64,000 nucleotides of DNA. Source: Micromonospora sp. WMMD882 (GTDB taxonomy: Bacteria > Actinomycetota > Actinomycetes > Mycobacteriales > Micromonosporaceae). Position 1 is the first letter of the stretch. The number at the start of each line of letters is the position of its first letter. Positions 6,800 through 16,217 of this stretch are shown here, in pieces. The stretch is from contig NZ_CP114903.1 in assembly GCF_027497255.1 (NCBI RefSeq), positions 310,001 through 374,000 on the forward strand. Reading direction: 5' to 3'. The translations under genes and the position numbers were made by a program. Below the pieces are notes generated by a model. The model made no database searches and was not told the DNA's origin. It worked only from the letters and a program-made list of their open reading frames with translations.

Positions 6800-7672
6800 T
6801 CAGACGGCGCGGGTCAGCGCGTCGTACTCGTCGTCGGTGAGCGTCACCTCGGCGGCGGCCACGTTCTCCTCCAGGTGCGCCACCGACGACGTGCCCGGGA
6901 TCGGCAGCACGACCGGCGACCGGCGCAGCAGCCAGGCCAGCGCGAGCTGCGCGGGCGTGGCGTGGTGGTCGGCGGCGATCGCGTCCAGCGGGCCGCCGGG
7001 GCGGGCCAGCTCGCCGGTGGCGATCGGGAACCACGGGACGAACGCCAGGTCGTGCCGCTCGCAGTGGGTCAGCACGTCCTCGGCCGCGCGGTTCGCCACG
7101 TTGTAGAGGTTCTGCACGGACACGATCGGCGTGATCGCCCGGGCCTGCTCGATCTGCTCCACGGTCACCTCGGAGAGCCCGATGTGCCGGATCTTGCCCT
7201 CCTGCCTCAGCAGCGCCAGCTCGCCGAGCTGGTCCGCCAGCGGCACCTTCCGGTCGACACGGTGCAACTGGTACAGCCCGATCGTCTCCACGCCCAGGTG
7301 ACGCAGGCTCAGCTCGCACTGCTGGCGCAGGTACTCCGGGCGACCCACCGGCCGCCAGTCGTTCGGGCCGGAACGGGTCAGCCCGGCCTTCGTCGCCACG
7401 ACCAGATCCTCCGGGTACGGGCGCAGCGCCCGCCGGATCAGCAGCTCGCTGACGAACGGCCCGTACGAGTCGGCGGTGTCGACGAACGTGACGCCCAGCT
7501 CCACGGCCCGGCGCAGCACCCGCACCGCCTCGTCCGGGTCCTTCGGGTCACCCCAGACCCCCGGGCCGGTGAGCTGCATCGCCCCGTACCCGAGCCGGTT
7601 GACCGGGAGGTCGCCGCCGATCCGGAACGTGCCCGACGCCGCCGCCGGTCGACTGCTGGTCTGACCTGTCAT
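6800..7672 (-). CDS. Aldo/keto reductase
   Basis: This is an NAD(P)H-dependent (beta/alpha)8-barrel oxidoreductase of 290 residues, the normal family length. The catalytic tetrad is visible: D65 (FVDTADSY), Y70, K95 (VVATKAG) and H137 (LYQLHRVD). The C-terminal cofactor motif [13 protein letters not shown] is intact. It resembles the actinobacterial group of the AKR superfamily that acts on small aldehydes or ketones; the substrate cannot be told from sequence. GGAGG is found 8 bases before the ATG. It lies 3' of the GMC oxidoreductase on the same strand with an 88-base gap, so the two may be co-transcribed. Confidence 0.9.
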   Translation of the reverse strand: MTGQTSSRPAAASGTFRIGGDLPVNRLGYGAMQLTGPGVWGDPKDPDEAVRVLRRAVELGVTFVDTADSYGPFVSELLIRRALRPYPEDLVVATKAGLTRSGPNDWRPVGRPEYLRQQCELSLRHLGVETIGLYQLHRVDRKVPLADQLGELALLRQEGKIRHIGLSEVTVEQIEQARAITPIVSVQNLYNVANRAAEDVLTHCERHDLAFVPWFPIATGELARPGGPLDAIAADHHATPAQLALAWLLRRSPVVLPIPGTSSVAHLEENVAAAEVTLTDDEYDALTRAV

Positions 7673-7760
7673 GATCCGGACCTCCGTTGGTCGTCGTCAC
7701 CGTTTCCGCAGGTCAGTCTGCTCCTGCCGGATTCCGGCGGTGACGCGGGGCCCGTCGGCC

Positions 7761-9353
7761 CTACCGCAGCATCAGGTCGGCGGCCCGCCAGGCCAGCGCG
7801 GCCACCGGGCCGTTGATCCAGCCGGAGACCAGGGTCGGGAACACCGAGGCGTCCACCACGCGCAGCCCGTCCACCCCGCGTACCCGCAACCGGGGGTCGA
7901 CCACGTCGGCGTCGTCCGGGCCCATCGCGCAGGTGCCGACCGCGTGGTAGCCGCAGTAGCCGTGCGCCAACGCCGCGTCGATGATCTCCCGCTCGTCGCG
8001 GGCCGCCGGGCCGGGCACCGTCTCCGCGACGATCCGGCGGGCGATCGGGCCGGTGGCGAAGAGCTCCCGCATCCGGCGGAACGTCGCCACCGCCACCCGC
8101 CGGTCGTACGGGTCGGTGAGGTAGTCGACCCGGATCCGGGGCGGGGTCTGCGGGGTGGGGCCGGTGATCTGGAGGCTGCCCTCGCTGCGCGGTCGGCTCA
8201 CCGCGCCCAGGCACATCAGCCCGGCCCGCCGTTCCAGCTCCAACGCCCGGCCCGGACGCCGCGGGGCGGCCGAGAACGGGGCCATCAGCAGGTGCGCGTC
8301 CGGCCGGTCGGCCTGCGGCGACGAGCGCAGGTAGCCCGCGATGTCGTGCACCGGCAGGGCCAGCGGACCACGCCGGCCGACCAGCCAGCGCAGCGTCGCC
8401 AACGACTGCCCGAGGACGTTGTTCAGCAGCGGGTTGTAGCCGACCTCGCCGGCCAGTCGGTACTGCAACGTCATCATCCGGTGCTCCCGCATCCCGGCGC
8501 CCACCCGGGGCCGGTCGGCCACCACCGGCACCCCGACGGCCCGCAGCACGTCCGCCGGCCCGATCCCGGAGACCTGGAGCAGCTGCGGGCTGGCGATCGC
8601 GCCCGCCGCCAGGACCACCTCGGCGCGGGCGGCGTGGTCGACGGACCGCCCGCCCTGCCGTACCCGCACCCCGACCGCCCGCCCCCCGGCGACCAGCACC
8701 CGCTGCACGGTGGCGCGGACCGTGACGGTCAGGTTCGGCCGGTCGCGTACCGGGTGCAGGAACGCGTCGGCGGCGCTGACCCGGCGACCCTCGGCGATGG
8801 TCGCCGTGGTGTAGCCGATCCGCTCGTCGTCACCGCCGTCGTCGAGGTCGTCGACCCGTCGCAGCCCCTGCGCGACCCCGGCGGCGATCATCTCCTCGCC
8901 GAGGTCGTCGGCGTCGACGACGGTGGACAGCCGCAGCCGCCCGTCCGGCGGGGCCGACCCGGCGCCGGCGGCGGCGCGGTGCTCGACGCGGTCGAACACC
9001 GCCGCCATGGTGTCCCAGCCCCAGCCGGGGTTGCCGCGCCCGGCCAGGGCGTCCCAGTCGGCCGGGCCGCCACGGGCGTAGATCATGCCGTTGATCGAGC
9101 TGGAGCCGCCGACCAGCCGGCCGCGCGGCCACACCTCCTCCCGCCCCGGGCCGGTGACCGCCGGGTAGCGCCAGGTGGCGTCCCGGTCGTCCATGAGCTT
9201 CGAGAAGCCTTTCGGCATCCGGACGAAGAGGCTGCCGTCCCAGCCGCCGGCCTCGACCAGCAGCACCCGGACCGCCGGGTCGGCGCTGAGCCGGTACGCC
9301 AGCACGCAACCCGCCGTGCCCGCCCCGACCACGACGTAGTCGAACTCTCCCAC
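7761..9353 (-). CDS. GMC-family FAD oxidoreductase
   Basis: This is a flavoprotein of the glucose-methanol-choline family (530 aa). It oxidises an alcohol; the substrate is unknown. The N-terminus has the dinucleotide fold VVVGAGTAGCVLAYRLS (GAGTAG at 10-15). GMC signature 1 is GRLVGGSSSINGMIYARG and signature 2 is GAIASPQLLQVSGIGP. The C-terminal catalytic part has YCGYHAVGTCAMG and the closing FAD-binding stretch DASVFPTLVSGWINGP. I placed the start at GTG 9353 because CGGAGG precedes it and the FAD fold begins at once; a longer frame to 9407 would overlap the kinase gene. It starts 31 bases after the kinase stop codon, in a probable operon. Confidence 0.9.
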   Translation of the reverse strand: MGEFDYVVVGAGTAGCVLAYRLSADPAVRVLLVEAGGWDGSLFVRMPKGFSKLMDDRDATWRYPAVTGPGREEVWPRGRLVGGSSSINGMIYARGGPADWDALAGRGNPGWGWDTMAAVFDRVEHRAAAGAGSAPPDGRLRLSTVVDADDLGEEMIAAGVAQGLRRVDDLDDGGDDERIGYTTATIAEGRRVSAADAFLHPVRDRPNLTVTVRATVQRVLVAGGRAVGVRVRQGGRSVDHAARAEVVLAAGAIASPQLLQVSGIGPADVLRAVGVPVVADRPRVGAGMREHRMMTLQYRLAGEVGYNPLLNNVLGQSLATLRWLVGRRGPLALPVHDIAGYLRSSPQADRPDAHLLMAPFSAAPRRPGRALELERRAGLMCLGAVSRPRSEGSLQITGPTPQTPPRIRVDYLTDPYDRRVAVATFRRMRELFATGPIARRIVAETVPGPAARDEREIIDAALAHGYCGYHAVGTCAMGPDDADVVDPRLRVRGVDGLRVVDASVFPTLVSGWINGPVAALAWRAADLMLR

Positions 9354-9384
9354 AGTGGACCTCCGACCGACGCGGCGCGAACGG

Positions 9385-12300
9385 TCAGACCGTAGTCGGT
9401 CGGTCACCCACCGGGAACCGGGGGTCCGGTCCGGACTGCCCGCCGTCCCGGTCGGCCCCGCCTCGACCGGCGGCGGCCGACGCCGGCCGGGCGTCCCGGT
9501 GCCGGATCACCACCAGCGCCCGGTCGTCGTCGGAGCCGGGCAACGCGGTCAGGATCGCGTCCGCGATCCGCTCCACCGGCCGCCGCCGGTGCGCCGAGAT
9601 GACCGCCCGCAACGCGGCCACCCCCGCGTCGTACGGCTGGTCGCGCCGCTCCACCAGCCCGTCGGTGTACACGACCAGCAGGTCACCCGGCTCGAACGGG
9701 AACTCGGTCACCGGGATCGACTGCCGGACCATGCCCAACGGCAGCGACGGCGCGGTCTGCACCGCCACCGGCCGGCGACGGCGGCGCGCCAGCACCGGAT
9801 GCGGATGCCCGACCCGGACCACGCTGACCCGCCCGGCCCCCGGATCGACCACCATCGCCAGGCAGGTGCCGAGGAACCCGGCCCCGACCAGGTCGGTCAG
9901 CCGGGGGAAGACGTCACCCAGCGGCACCCCCGTCCGGATCAACGTGTTCACCATCGTCCGGAGCTGCGCCATGTCGGCGGCGGCCTCGACCCGGTGACCG
10001 ACCACGTCCCCGACCACCACGGCGAGCCGGTCGCCGTCCAGCCGCACCAGGTCGTACCAGTCGCCGCCGAGGTTCAGCCCGGTCATCGCCGGCTGGTACC
10101 GGGTCGCGATGTCCAGGCTGGGCGGGGCCGGTCGGGTCGAGGTGCGTAGCCGCCCGGCCAGCCGGGTGACCAGGTTGTGCTCGGCGGCGGCCAGCCGTAC
10201 CCGCTCCAGGGTCTGCTCACACAGGTCGGCGATGGTGTCCAGCAGGGCCAGGTCACCCTCCCGGAAGGGGCGGGCCCGTGGCCAACCGAACCCCAACGCG
10301 GCGATCGGTCGGCGTTGGGCGTCCAGCAGCGGCAGCACCGCCGTGGTGACCGTGCCGCTGGCCCCGGCCACGTCGGCCACGCCCGGGAACCGGGCGGCGA
10401 ACGCGGCCCGGTCCGGCAGGATGAGACGTTCCCCGGTACGCAGCGCCACCGCTATCGGCCGGGGATCCTGCCCGGCCAGGTCGACGTGCCGGGCGGCCCC
10501 GCCCGGGGCGGACCCGGCGGGGTGGTGCAGCCGGATCCGCTGCCCCTCCTCGTGCACGGCCAGCCCCGACGTGACCGCGTCCAACGCGACCGGCGCGGCG
10601 GTGAGGATCACCTCGATCGCCTCGGCCGAGTTGCGGGTGACGCTGAGCCGGGCGGCCAGCTCGGCCGTCGCCCGCGCCGACCGGGTCAGCTCGGCCCGCT
10701 GCAACGCCTGGCTGCACAGCCCCGCCACGGTGTCCAGCAGGTTGCGCAGCGCGTCGTCGTCGGTCACCGGCCGGCTCCAGCACGCCTCGACCGCGCCCAG
10801 CGGCCCCCCGTCGCCGTACCGCAGCGGCACGCAGATCCCGACGACAGGGCCCGCCCCGACTAGCCGGCCGGGCGCGTACGAGACCACCACGTCGTTGTCC
10901 CGCACCGCGCGGGCCAGCGGATCGTCCTCGTCGACGGCCAGCCGGCCGACGCCGCCCCGGTCGGTCACCGTCGCCACCGCCGCGCCCGGCGCGGCGGTGG
11001 CCAGCCGTACCCGCGCCCCGTCCAGCACGTCCGGCGCGATCAGGGTCACCGCCGTCGCCACCTCCGCCCGGCCGGGGGCCACGCTCAACGCGCCGGCGAG
11101 CCGGGCCAGCGCCTCGGCCTGCCGCAACGCCCGCTGCCGGTCGCCGATGTCCCGGGCGACGGTGGCCAGGAAAGCTGTCGACTCCGGCCCGTCGCCGGTG
11201 GTGACGGTGAACGTCTGGTGGTCCACGTCGCGCCGCTCGCCGGTGTCCAGCCGCACCAGCCGGCTCTCCGCCCGGTGGTGCCCGTCGCGCAGGGCCGCCG
11301 GGATGAGCTCCCGCCGCCACGCCTGACGCACCTCCGGCGCGGCGAAGTCGAGCAGCCGCAGCCGACCCACCGGCTCCCCGTCGGCCAGGCCCACGAACTC
11401 CCGCCCGGCCGGGTTGACGTAGACGGCCCGTCCGTCCGGGGTGGCCACCGCGATGAAGTCCCCGGAGCGCTCCACCAGCGCCTGGAACAGCCGCAGCTCC
11501 GCCTGGGCGGACCGCTCGGCGGTCAGGTCCGTCGCGTACGCCAGCCAGCGCAACGGCCGCCGCTGGAGGGCGACCACGCCGATCTGCACCGGCACCGGTC
11601 GCCCGTCGCGGTGCAGGTACTCCTTGCCGTACGACCGGGCCCGGCCGGTGTCGGCCAGCTCCGTCAACGCCCGGCGGTCCGCCTCCTGCCAGCCCGGCGG
11701 GGTCAGCCCCGGCCAGGTCAACCGACCCTGGGCGACGTCGGCGCGGGTGTAGCCGAGCAGGTCCAGGAACGCCTCGTTGGCCTCGGTGATCAGCTCCTCC
11801 TCGCCCCCGAACACGGCCAGCACGTCCGTGGCGGCCAGCCGCTCGTACCGGGCCTGCTGGTCGCTGAGCGCCTGGGCCAGCCGGGTGCGTTCGGTGACGT
11901 CGACCAGGGTGAAACCCGCGCCGACCAGCTCACCGGTGTGCGCGATCCGGATCGGGAAGTAGCTGGCCACCAGGTGCCGGGGACCGGCGGCCGGGTCCGC
12001 GTCGGCGTCCCGGAACTCCACCCCGCTGACCGGCCCGTCGGCGAGCGTACGGCGCAGCAGCTCCTCGGCCCGCGCGCCGTGGACGGGCAGCACGTCGCCC
12101 GGCCGGCGGCCCAGGTGCGCCTCGACCGACGCCCGGTTCATCACCGCCAGCGCCGGGTTGACGTACCGGTAGCGCAGGTCCGGGTCGACCCAGCCGAAAC
12201 CGACCGGGGCGGTGTCCAGCAGCGCCTCGCTGATCGCCGCCGTGCGGCGGGCGCGTTCCTCGGCGCGTACCCGGTCGTCGGTGTCGTAGATCGTGCCGAT

Positions 12301-15300
12301 CCACTCGGTGACCTCGCCCCGTTCGTCGCGCTGACCGGCCGCCCGGATGGCGACGTGCCGGTGCGCGCCGCTGGCCGCGTGCCGGATCCGGGCCTCGCTC
12401 TCGAACAGCGGCGTGCCGGCGGCCCGCGCCCGCCGCCAGGCGGCCAGCAGCCGCGCCGTGTCCGCCGGATGCAGCATCGCCGTCCATCCCGAGCCGGCGT
12501 ACTCCGGCCAGCGTTGCCCGGTGTACGCCTCCCAGGACGGTTGCGGCTCGCGGATCGCGCCTGTCGCGTCGGCCGACCACACCACCGCCGACGACGCCTC
12601 CACCAGGGTCCGGAACCGCCGGTCGGCGCGCTGCCGGGCGGCCCGGGCCGCCGCCTCGGCCCGCCAGGCGCGTTCCCGCTCGTTCGCCTCGCGGACCGCG
12701 CCGCGCAGGTCGGCGACGACCGCGTCCTGGCGGGTCACCGCCTCCACCCGGCGCAACGCCTGCCCGACGGCCGCGGCCAGCAGCCCGGCCAGCAGGTGCT
12801 CCTCGGCGCGCACCGCGCGGGGGTCGGACAGCTCCACCCGGTAGCTCCACTGGGCGTCGGTGGTCTCGATCCGGCCGCCGATCCCGGCCGCCGGGTCCGC
12901 CGGCCGGTCCCCCCGGGCGTCGGCCAGCCGGGCCGTGACCTGCGACCCGAGCGCGTCCGGGGCCACCGGCCCGGAGGGCGCGTACGCCGCCACGAGCCGG
13001 TCGCCGTCCCACCGGGCCAGGTACGCGACCCCGTCGAAGGCCTGGCGCAGGGCCCGTGCGCCGATCGTCGCGACCGTCGCCTCGTCGGCGGCGGCGGCCA
13101 GCTCTTCGGTGCGGCCGGCGGCGGCCCGGTGCCGGTGGGCCAGCGCCCGGTCCGCGCCGACGTCCCGCGCCGTGCCCAGCAGCAGCGTGCGCCGGTGGAC
13201 CGGATCCCACACCGAGGTGGCCGAGACCGACACCCACACCCGGCGGCCGTCACGGTGCCGCAGCGGCACCTCGTACGCGCCCGCGCCCTCGCCGAGCAGG
13301 TGCACCAGCGCCCGGTCCACCGCCTCCCGTTCCTCGGGGTGCTCCGCCGGGTCGGGCCACCACGGGTACGGCGGCGGGTACGGGGCGTCGGCCTGACCGA
13401 AACCGAGCAGCTCCGTCCAGGCGTCGTTGACCTGGAGGACCACCCCGTGCTCGTCGGCGACGAAGATCCCGTCGGTCATCGACTTCACCAGCCGGTCCGC
13501 CCACGAGGCCCCGCGCAGCCTGGACTCGGCCCGCTCCAGGCTGGCCCGGACCCGGGCCCGCAGCTCCCGCGCCGAGAACGGCTTGACCAGGTAGTCGTCC
13601 GCCCCGGCGGCCAGCCCCTCGACGGCCGCCTCGGCGCCGGCCCGGGCGGACAGCAGCACCACCGGCAGGTGCGCGGTGTCCGGTCGGGCACGGATCGCGG
13701 CGAGCAGACCGAAACCGTCCAGCCGGGGCATCATCACGTCGGCGAGCACCAGGGCGGGCGGGTCGTCACCGAGCACGGCCAGGGCGGCCAGGCCGTCCGG
13801 CGCGGTCCGTACCCGGAACTCGTCGGCCAGCAACCCGGCGACGTAGTCCCGCAGGTCGGCGTTGTCGTCGACGACCAGGACCAGGGGGCCGTCCGGGACG
13901 CCCCGGACGCCGTCGCCCGGCCCGGCCCGGTCCAGCGCGGTCTCCCGGGGCGGGGTCGGTGGGAGCGGGGCCGGTCGGGGCGGGGTCGGTGGGAGCGATG
14001 CCGGTGGGATCGGGGTCGGTCGGGGCGTGCTCCGTCGGGGGGCCGGGGCCACCGCCCGGGAGGTCACGGCCGGCCGTTCACCGCCGTAGGGCAGCCGCAC
14101 GGTGAACGTGGCGCCCCGCCCGGGCTCGCTGGCCACGTCGATCTCGCCGTCGTGCAGCCGGACCAGCTCCCGGGTCAACGCCAGCCCCAGCCCGGTGCCC
14201 TCGACGGAGCGGCCGGCCGCCCCGACCACCCGGTGGAACCGTTCGAACAGGCCGGGAAGCTGGTCGGCGGGGATCCCGACCCCGGTGTCGGTGACGGTCA
14301 GCCGGGCCCGACCGTCCTCGTCGGCCACGGCGAGCCGGATCCCGCCACGCAGGGTCGCCTTGTACGCGTTGGAGAGGAGGTTCAGCACGACCTTCTCCCA
14401 CATGTCCCGGTCCACGTAGGCCGGGCGGGGCAGCGGCGGGCAGGACACGGTGAACGCCAGGCCGGCCTGCTCCAGGACCGGGCCGAACGAGGAGGCGATC
14501 TCCCGGGTGAGTTTGGCCAGATCCACCGCCACCCGGTCCGGGGTCATCCGCCCGGCCTCGATCCGGGTGAAGTCGAGCACGCTGTCGACCAGCCGGCGCA
14601 GCCGGACGCCGTTGCGCTCGACCAGCTCCAGTCGCCGCCGCTGGCCCGGCCGCAACGGCTCGGCGTCGTCGTCGAGGGCGTCCCGGACCGGCCCGGTGAT
14701 CAGCGTCAACGGGGTCCGCAGCTCGTGGCTGACGTTGGCGAAGAACGCGGTCTTCGCCGCGTCCAGCTCGGCGAGCGCCTCCGCCCGGGCCCGTTCCGCC
14801 TGGTAGGCGCGGGCGCCCGCGAGGGCCGCGCCGATGTGCCCGGCGATCAGCTCGACGAAGCCGCGGTAGTCGTCGTCCACCGGCCGGCGTGGGCTCAGGC
14901 CGGTGACCAGCACCGCGGTCGGCGTACCGCCGCCCGGCTCGGTAACCGGGGTCAGCGCGGCCAGCGCCGTCCCCGGTCGGTCGGGAACGGCGGTCGGGTC
15001 GAGCGGGACCAGCCGGCCCATCCCCTCGGCGAGCACCGCGGTCAGCGGCCACGCCCCGCCGTCGTCACCACCGGGACCGTCGCCGCGGTGGTCGCCGCCG
15101 CCGGGGCCGTCACCGTCGCGGTCGTCGCTGGAGGTGTCGCTGGCGGCGGCCGGCTGGAGACCGTCGCTGGCGGCGGCCAGTCGGAGACCGTCGTCGGTGT
15201 CCAGGTACAACCGGACGAACGGCAGGTCCGCCCGGTTCTCGGCGAGCGCCTCGACCGCCCGTCGGCTGACCTCGGCCAGCGTGTCCGCGTCCACCAGGCG

Positions 15301-15843
15301 GGCCGCCAGGTCGCCCAGGGTCCGCAGCCGCCGGTCGCCGACCACCCGGTCGGTGGTCTCGGTGACCGCGGTGAACACCCCCTCCGGCGTGCCGGTCTCG
15401 CCGACGACCGGGCTGTACGAGAAGGTGAAGTAGCACTCCTCCAGGTAGCCGTTGCGGTCGAGCAGCAGCAGTTGGTCCTGTGACCAGGTGGCGCCGCGAC
15501 CGGCCAGCACGCCGTCGAGCATCGGCCCGATGACGTCCCAGACCTCCGGCCACACCTCGGCGCCGGGGCGGCCCATCGCGTCGCGCTTCGACTCGCCCAG
15601 AATCGGCTGGTACGCGTCGTTGTGCAGCATGACCAGGTCCGGGCCCCACCAGAGCAGGATCGGAAAGCGCGAGTGCAGGCAGATGGTCACCGCCGTACGC
15701 AGGCTCTGCGGCCAGGTGGTCACCGCGCCCAGCGGGGTGGTGGACCAGTCGTGGCCGGCGATCCGTGCCCCCGCCGCGCCCCCGGCGGCGAAGATCTGCC
15801 GCCAGCGTCGCCCGTCCGGTCGGGCGGGGTCCGGCTCGTCCAT
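9385..15843 (-). CDS. Giant hybrid sensor histidine kinase / response regulator / PP2C phosphatase
   Basis: The 2152-residue soluble protein holds a whole signalling chain. In order: a PAS-like sensor (about 20-160), a GAF-like region, the histidine kinase core with H-box FFANVSHELRTPLTLITG (about 362-379), an HATPase with DTGVGIP and GTGLGLAL, a Pro/Thr linker, a receiver domain (VVDDNADLRDY, phospho-Asp in ADVMMPRLDG, K in LVKPFS; about 654-771), four or five further PAS/PAC units, two GAF domains, and a C-terminal SpoIIE-type PP2C phosphatase (GGDWYDLVRL, VVGDVVGHRVEAA, FTDGL-like VVYTDGLVERRD; about 1908-2110). No membrane segment is present. SpoIIE-like phosphatases usually act on anti-anti-sigma factors, so an output to a partner-switching sigma system is likely. 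The ATG at 15843 has GGAGG upstream; the frame is open further, but codon use is poor there. Confidence 0.9.
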   Translation of the reverse strand: MDEPDPARPDGRRWRQIFAAGGAAGARIAGHDWSTTPLGAVTTWPQSLRTAVTICLHSRFPILLWWGPDLVMLHNDAYQPILGESKRDAMGRPGAEVWPEVWDVIGPMLDGVLAGRGATWSQDQLLLLDRNGYLEECYFTFSYSPVVGETGTPEGVFTAVTETTDRVVGDRRLRTLGDLAARLVDADTLAEVSRRAVEALAENRADLPFVRLYLDTDDGLRLAAASDGLQPAAASDTSSDDRDGDGPGGGDHRGDGPGGDDGGAWPLTAVLAEGMGRLVPLDPTAVPDRPGTALAALTPVTEPGGGTPTAVLVTGLSPRRPVDDDYRGFVELIAGHIGAALAGARAYQAERARAEALAELDAAKTAFFANVSHELRTPLTLITGPVRDALDDDAEPLRPGQRRRLELVERNGVRLRRLVDSVLDFTRIEAGRMTPDRVAVDLAKLTREIASSFGPVLEQAGLAFTVSCPPLPRPAYVDRDMWEKVVLNLLSNAYKATLRGGIRLAVADEDGRARLTVTDTGVGIPADQLPGLFERFHRVVGAAGRSVEGTGLGLALTRELVRLHDGEIDVASEPGRGATFTVRLPYGGERPAVTSRAVAPAPRRSTPRPTPIPPASLPPTPPRPAPLPPTPPRETALDRAGPGDGVRGVPDGPLVLVVDDNADLRDYVAGLLADEFRVRTAPDGLAALAVLGDDPPALVLADVMMPRLDGFGLLAAIRARPDTAHLPVVLLSARAGAEAAVEGLAAGADDYLVKPFSARELRARVRASLERAESRLRGASWADRLVKSMTDGIFVADEHGVVLQVNDAWTELLGFGQADAPYPPPYPWWPDPAEHPEEREAVDRALVHLLGEGAGAYEVPLRHRDGRRVWVSVSATSVWDPVHRRTLLLGTARDVGADRALAHRHRAAAGRTEELAAAADEATVATIGARALRQAFDGVAYLARWDGDRLVAAYAPSGPVAPDALGSQVTARLADARGDRPADPAAGIGGRIETTDAQWSYRVELSDPRAVRAEEHLLAGLLAAAVGQALRRVEAVTRQDAVVADLRGAVREANERERAWRAEAAARAARQRADRRFRTLVEASSAVVWSADATGAIREPQPSWEAYTGQRWPEYAGSGWTAMLHPADTARLLAAWRRARAAGTPLFESEARIRHAASGAHRHVAIRAAGQRDERGEVTEWIGTIYDTDDRVRAEERARRTAAISEALLDTAPVGFGWVDPDLRYRYVNPALAVMNRASVEAHLGRRPGDVLPVHGARAEELLRRTLADGPVSGVEFRDADADPAAGPRHLVASYFPIRIAHTGELVGAGFTLVDVTERTRLAQALSDQQARYERLAATDVLAVFGGEEELITEANEAFLDLLGYTRADVAQGRLTWPGLTPPGWQEADRRALTELADTGRARSYGKEYLHRDGRPVPVQIGVVALQRRPLRWLAYATDLTAERSAQAELRLFQALVERSGDFIAVATPDGRAVYVNPAGREFVGLADGEPVGRLRLLDFAAPEVRQAWRRELIPAALRDGHHRAESRLVRLDTGERRDVDHQTFTVTTGDGPESTAFLATVARDIGDRQRALRQAEALARLAGALSVAPGRAEVATAVTLIAPDVLDGARVRLATAAPGAAVATVTDRGGVGRLAVDEDDPLARAVRDNDVVVSYAPGRLVGAGPVVGICVPLRYGDGGPLGAVEACWSRPVTDDDALRNLLDTVAGLCSQALQRAELTRSARATAELAARLSVTRNSAEAIEVILTAAPVALDAVTSGLAVHEEGQRIRLHHPAGSAPGGAARHVDLAGQDPRPIAVALRTGERLILPDRAAFAARFPGVADVAGASGTVTTAVLPLLDAQRRPIAALGFGWPRARPFREGDLALLDTIADLCEQTLERVRLAAAEHNLVTRLAGRLRTSTRPAPPSLDIATRYQPAMTGLNLGGDWYDLVRLDGDRLAVVVGDVVGHRVEAAADMAQLRTMVNTLIRTGVPLGDVFPRLTDLVGAGFLGTCLAMVVDPGAGRVSVVRVGHPHPVLARRRRRPVAVQTAPSLPLGMVRQSIPVTEFPFEPGDLLVVYTDGLVERRDQPYDAGVAALRAVISAHRRRPVERIADAILTALPGSDDDRALVVIRHRDARPASAAAGRGGADRDGGQSGPDPRFPVGDRPTTV

Positions 15844-16217
15844 CCGCCACCTCCGCCCGACGTCCGTGGCAAGCTCGACAGTCCGGACGGTATCACCGGG
15901 GTACGGCCGCGACCGGAACGCGTGCGCCCGCGCGACGGCGTCCGCGACCCCGCCTCCGGTGCCAGGGGCCGCGCCTCGCGTGCCGTGGCCGCCCGCGCCT
16001 CGTGTGCCGTGGGCCGTGCCTCGCCCGTCACGGGGACGACCCACGGGCGTCACCGTCGGGCGGTACGATTCCCGGCGCGGTCGCCGATGCCCGCCGCTCG
16101 ACAACGTCTCGGTGTCCGCTGGTCACCCGCGCCCCGCGCGTCGTTGGAGAACTGTTCCGCATTCTGCAAGAGGGTCGGCTGCCAGTCCGGCCCGGGGGAG
16201 AGACTAGCCTGATGGGC
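15844..16217. promoter_or_regulatory. Divergent intergenic region between the sensor kinase and pyk, with leaderless-type pyk promoter
   Basis: No gene is seen in this 374-bp stretch. Around 15960-16030 it holds imperfect repeats of about 24 bp built on CGCGCCTCGCGTGCCGTGG. Just before pyk, TAGCCT (16205-16210) is a good -10 hexamer lying 7 bases before the GTG at 16218. That spacing is what a leaderless mRNA needs. A second TACGAT at about 16065 could serve a longer transcript. Confidence 0.5.

Noticed and set aside
7673..7760. A hidden small gene between the aldo/keto reductase and GMC genes
   Set aside because: The 88-bp gap holds only the ribosome binding site of the reductase and no convincing frame.
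11218..15483. A 1421-codon open frame on the plus strand
   Set aside because: It is antisense to the multi-domain kinase. Its translation is Gly/Arg/Pro/Gln-rich without any domain and reflects the GC bias of the third codon position.
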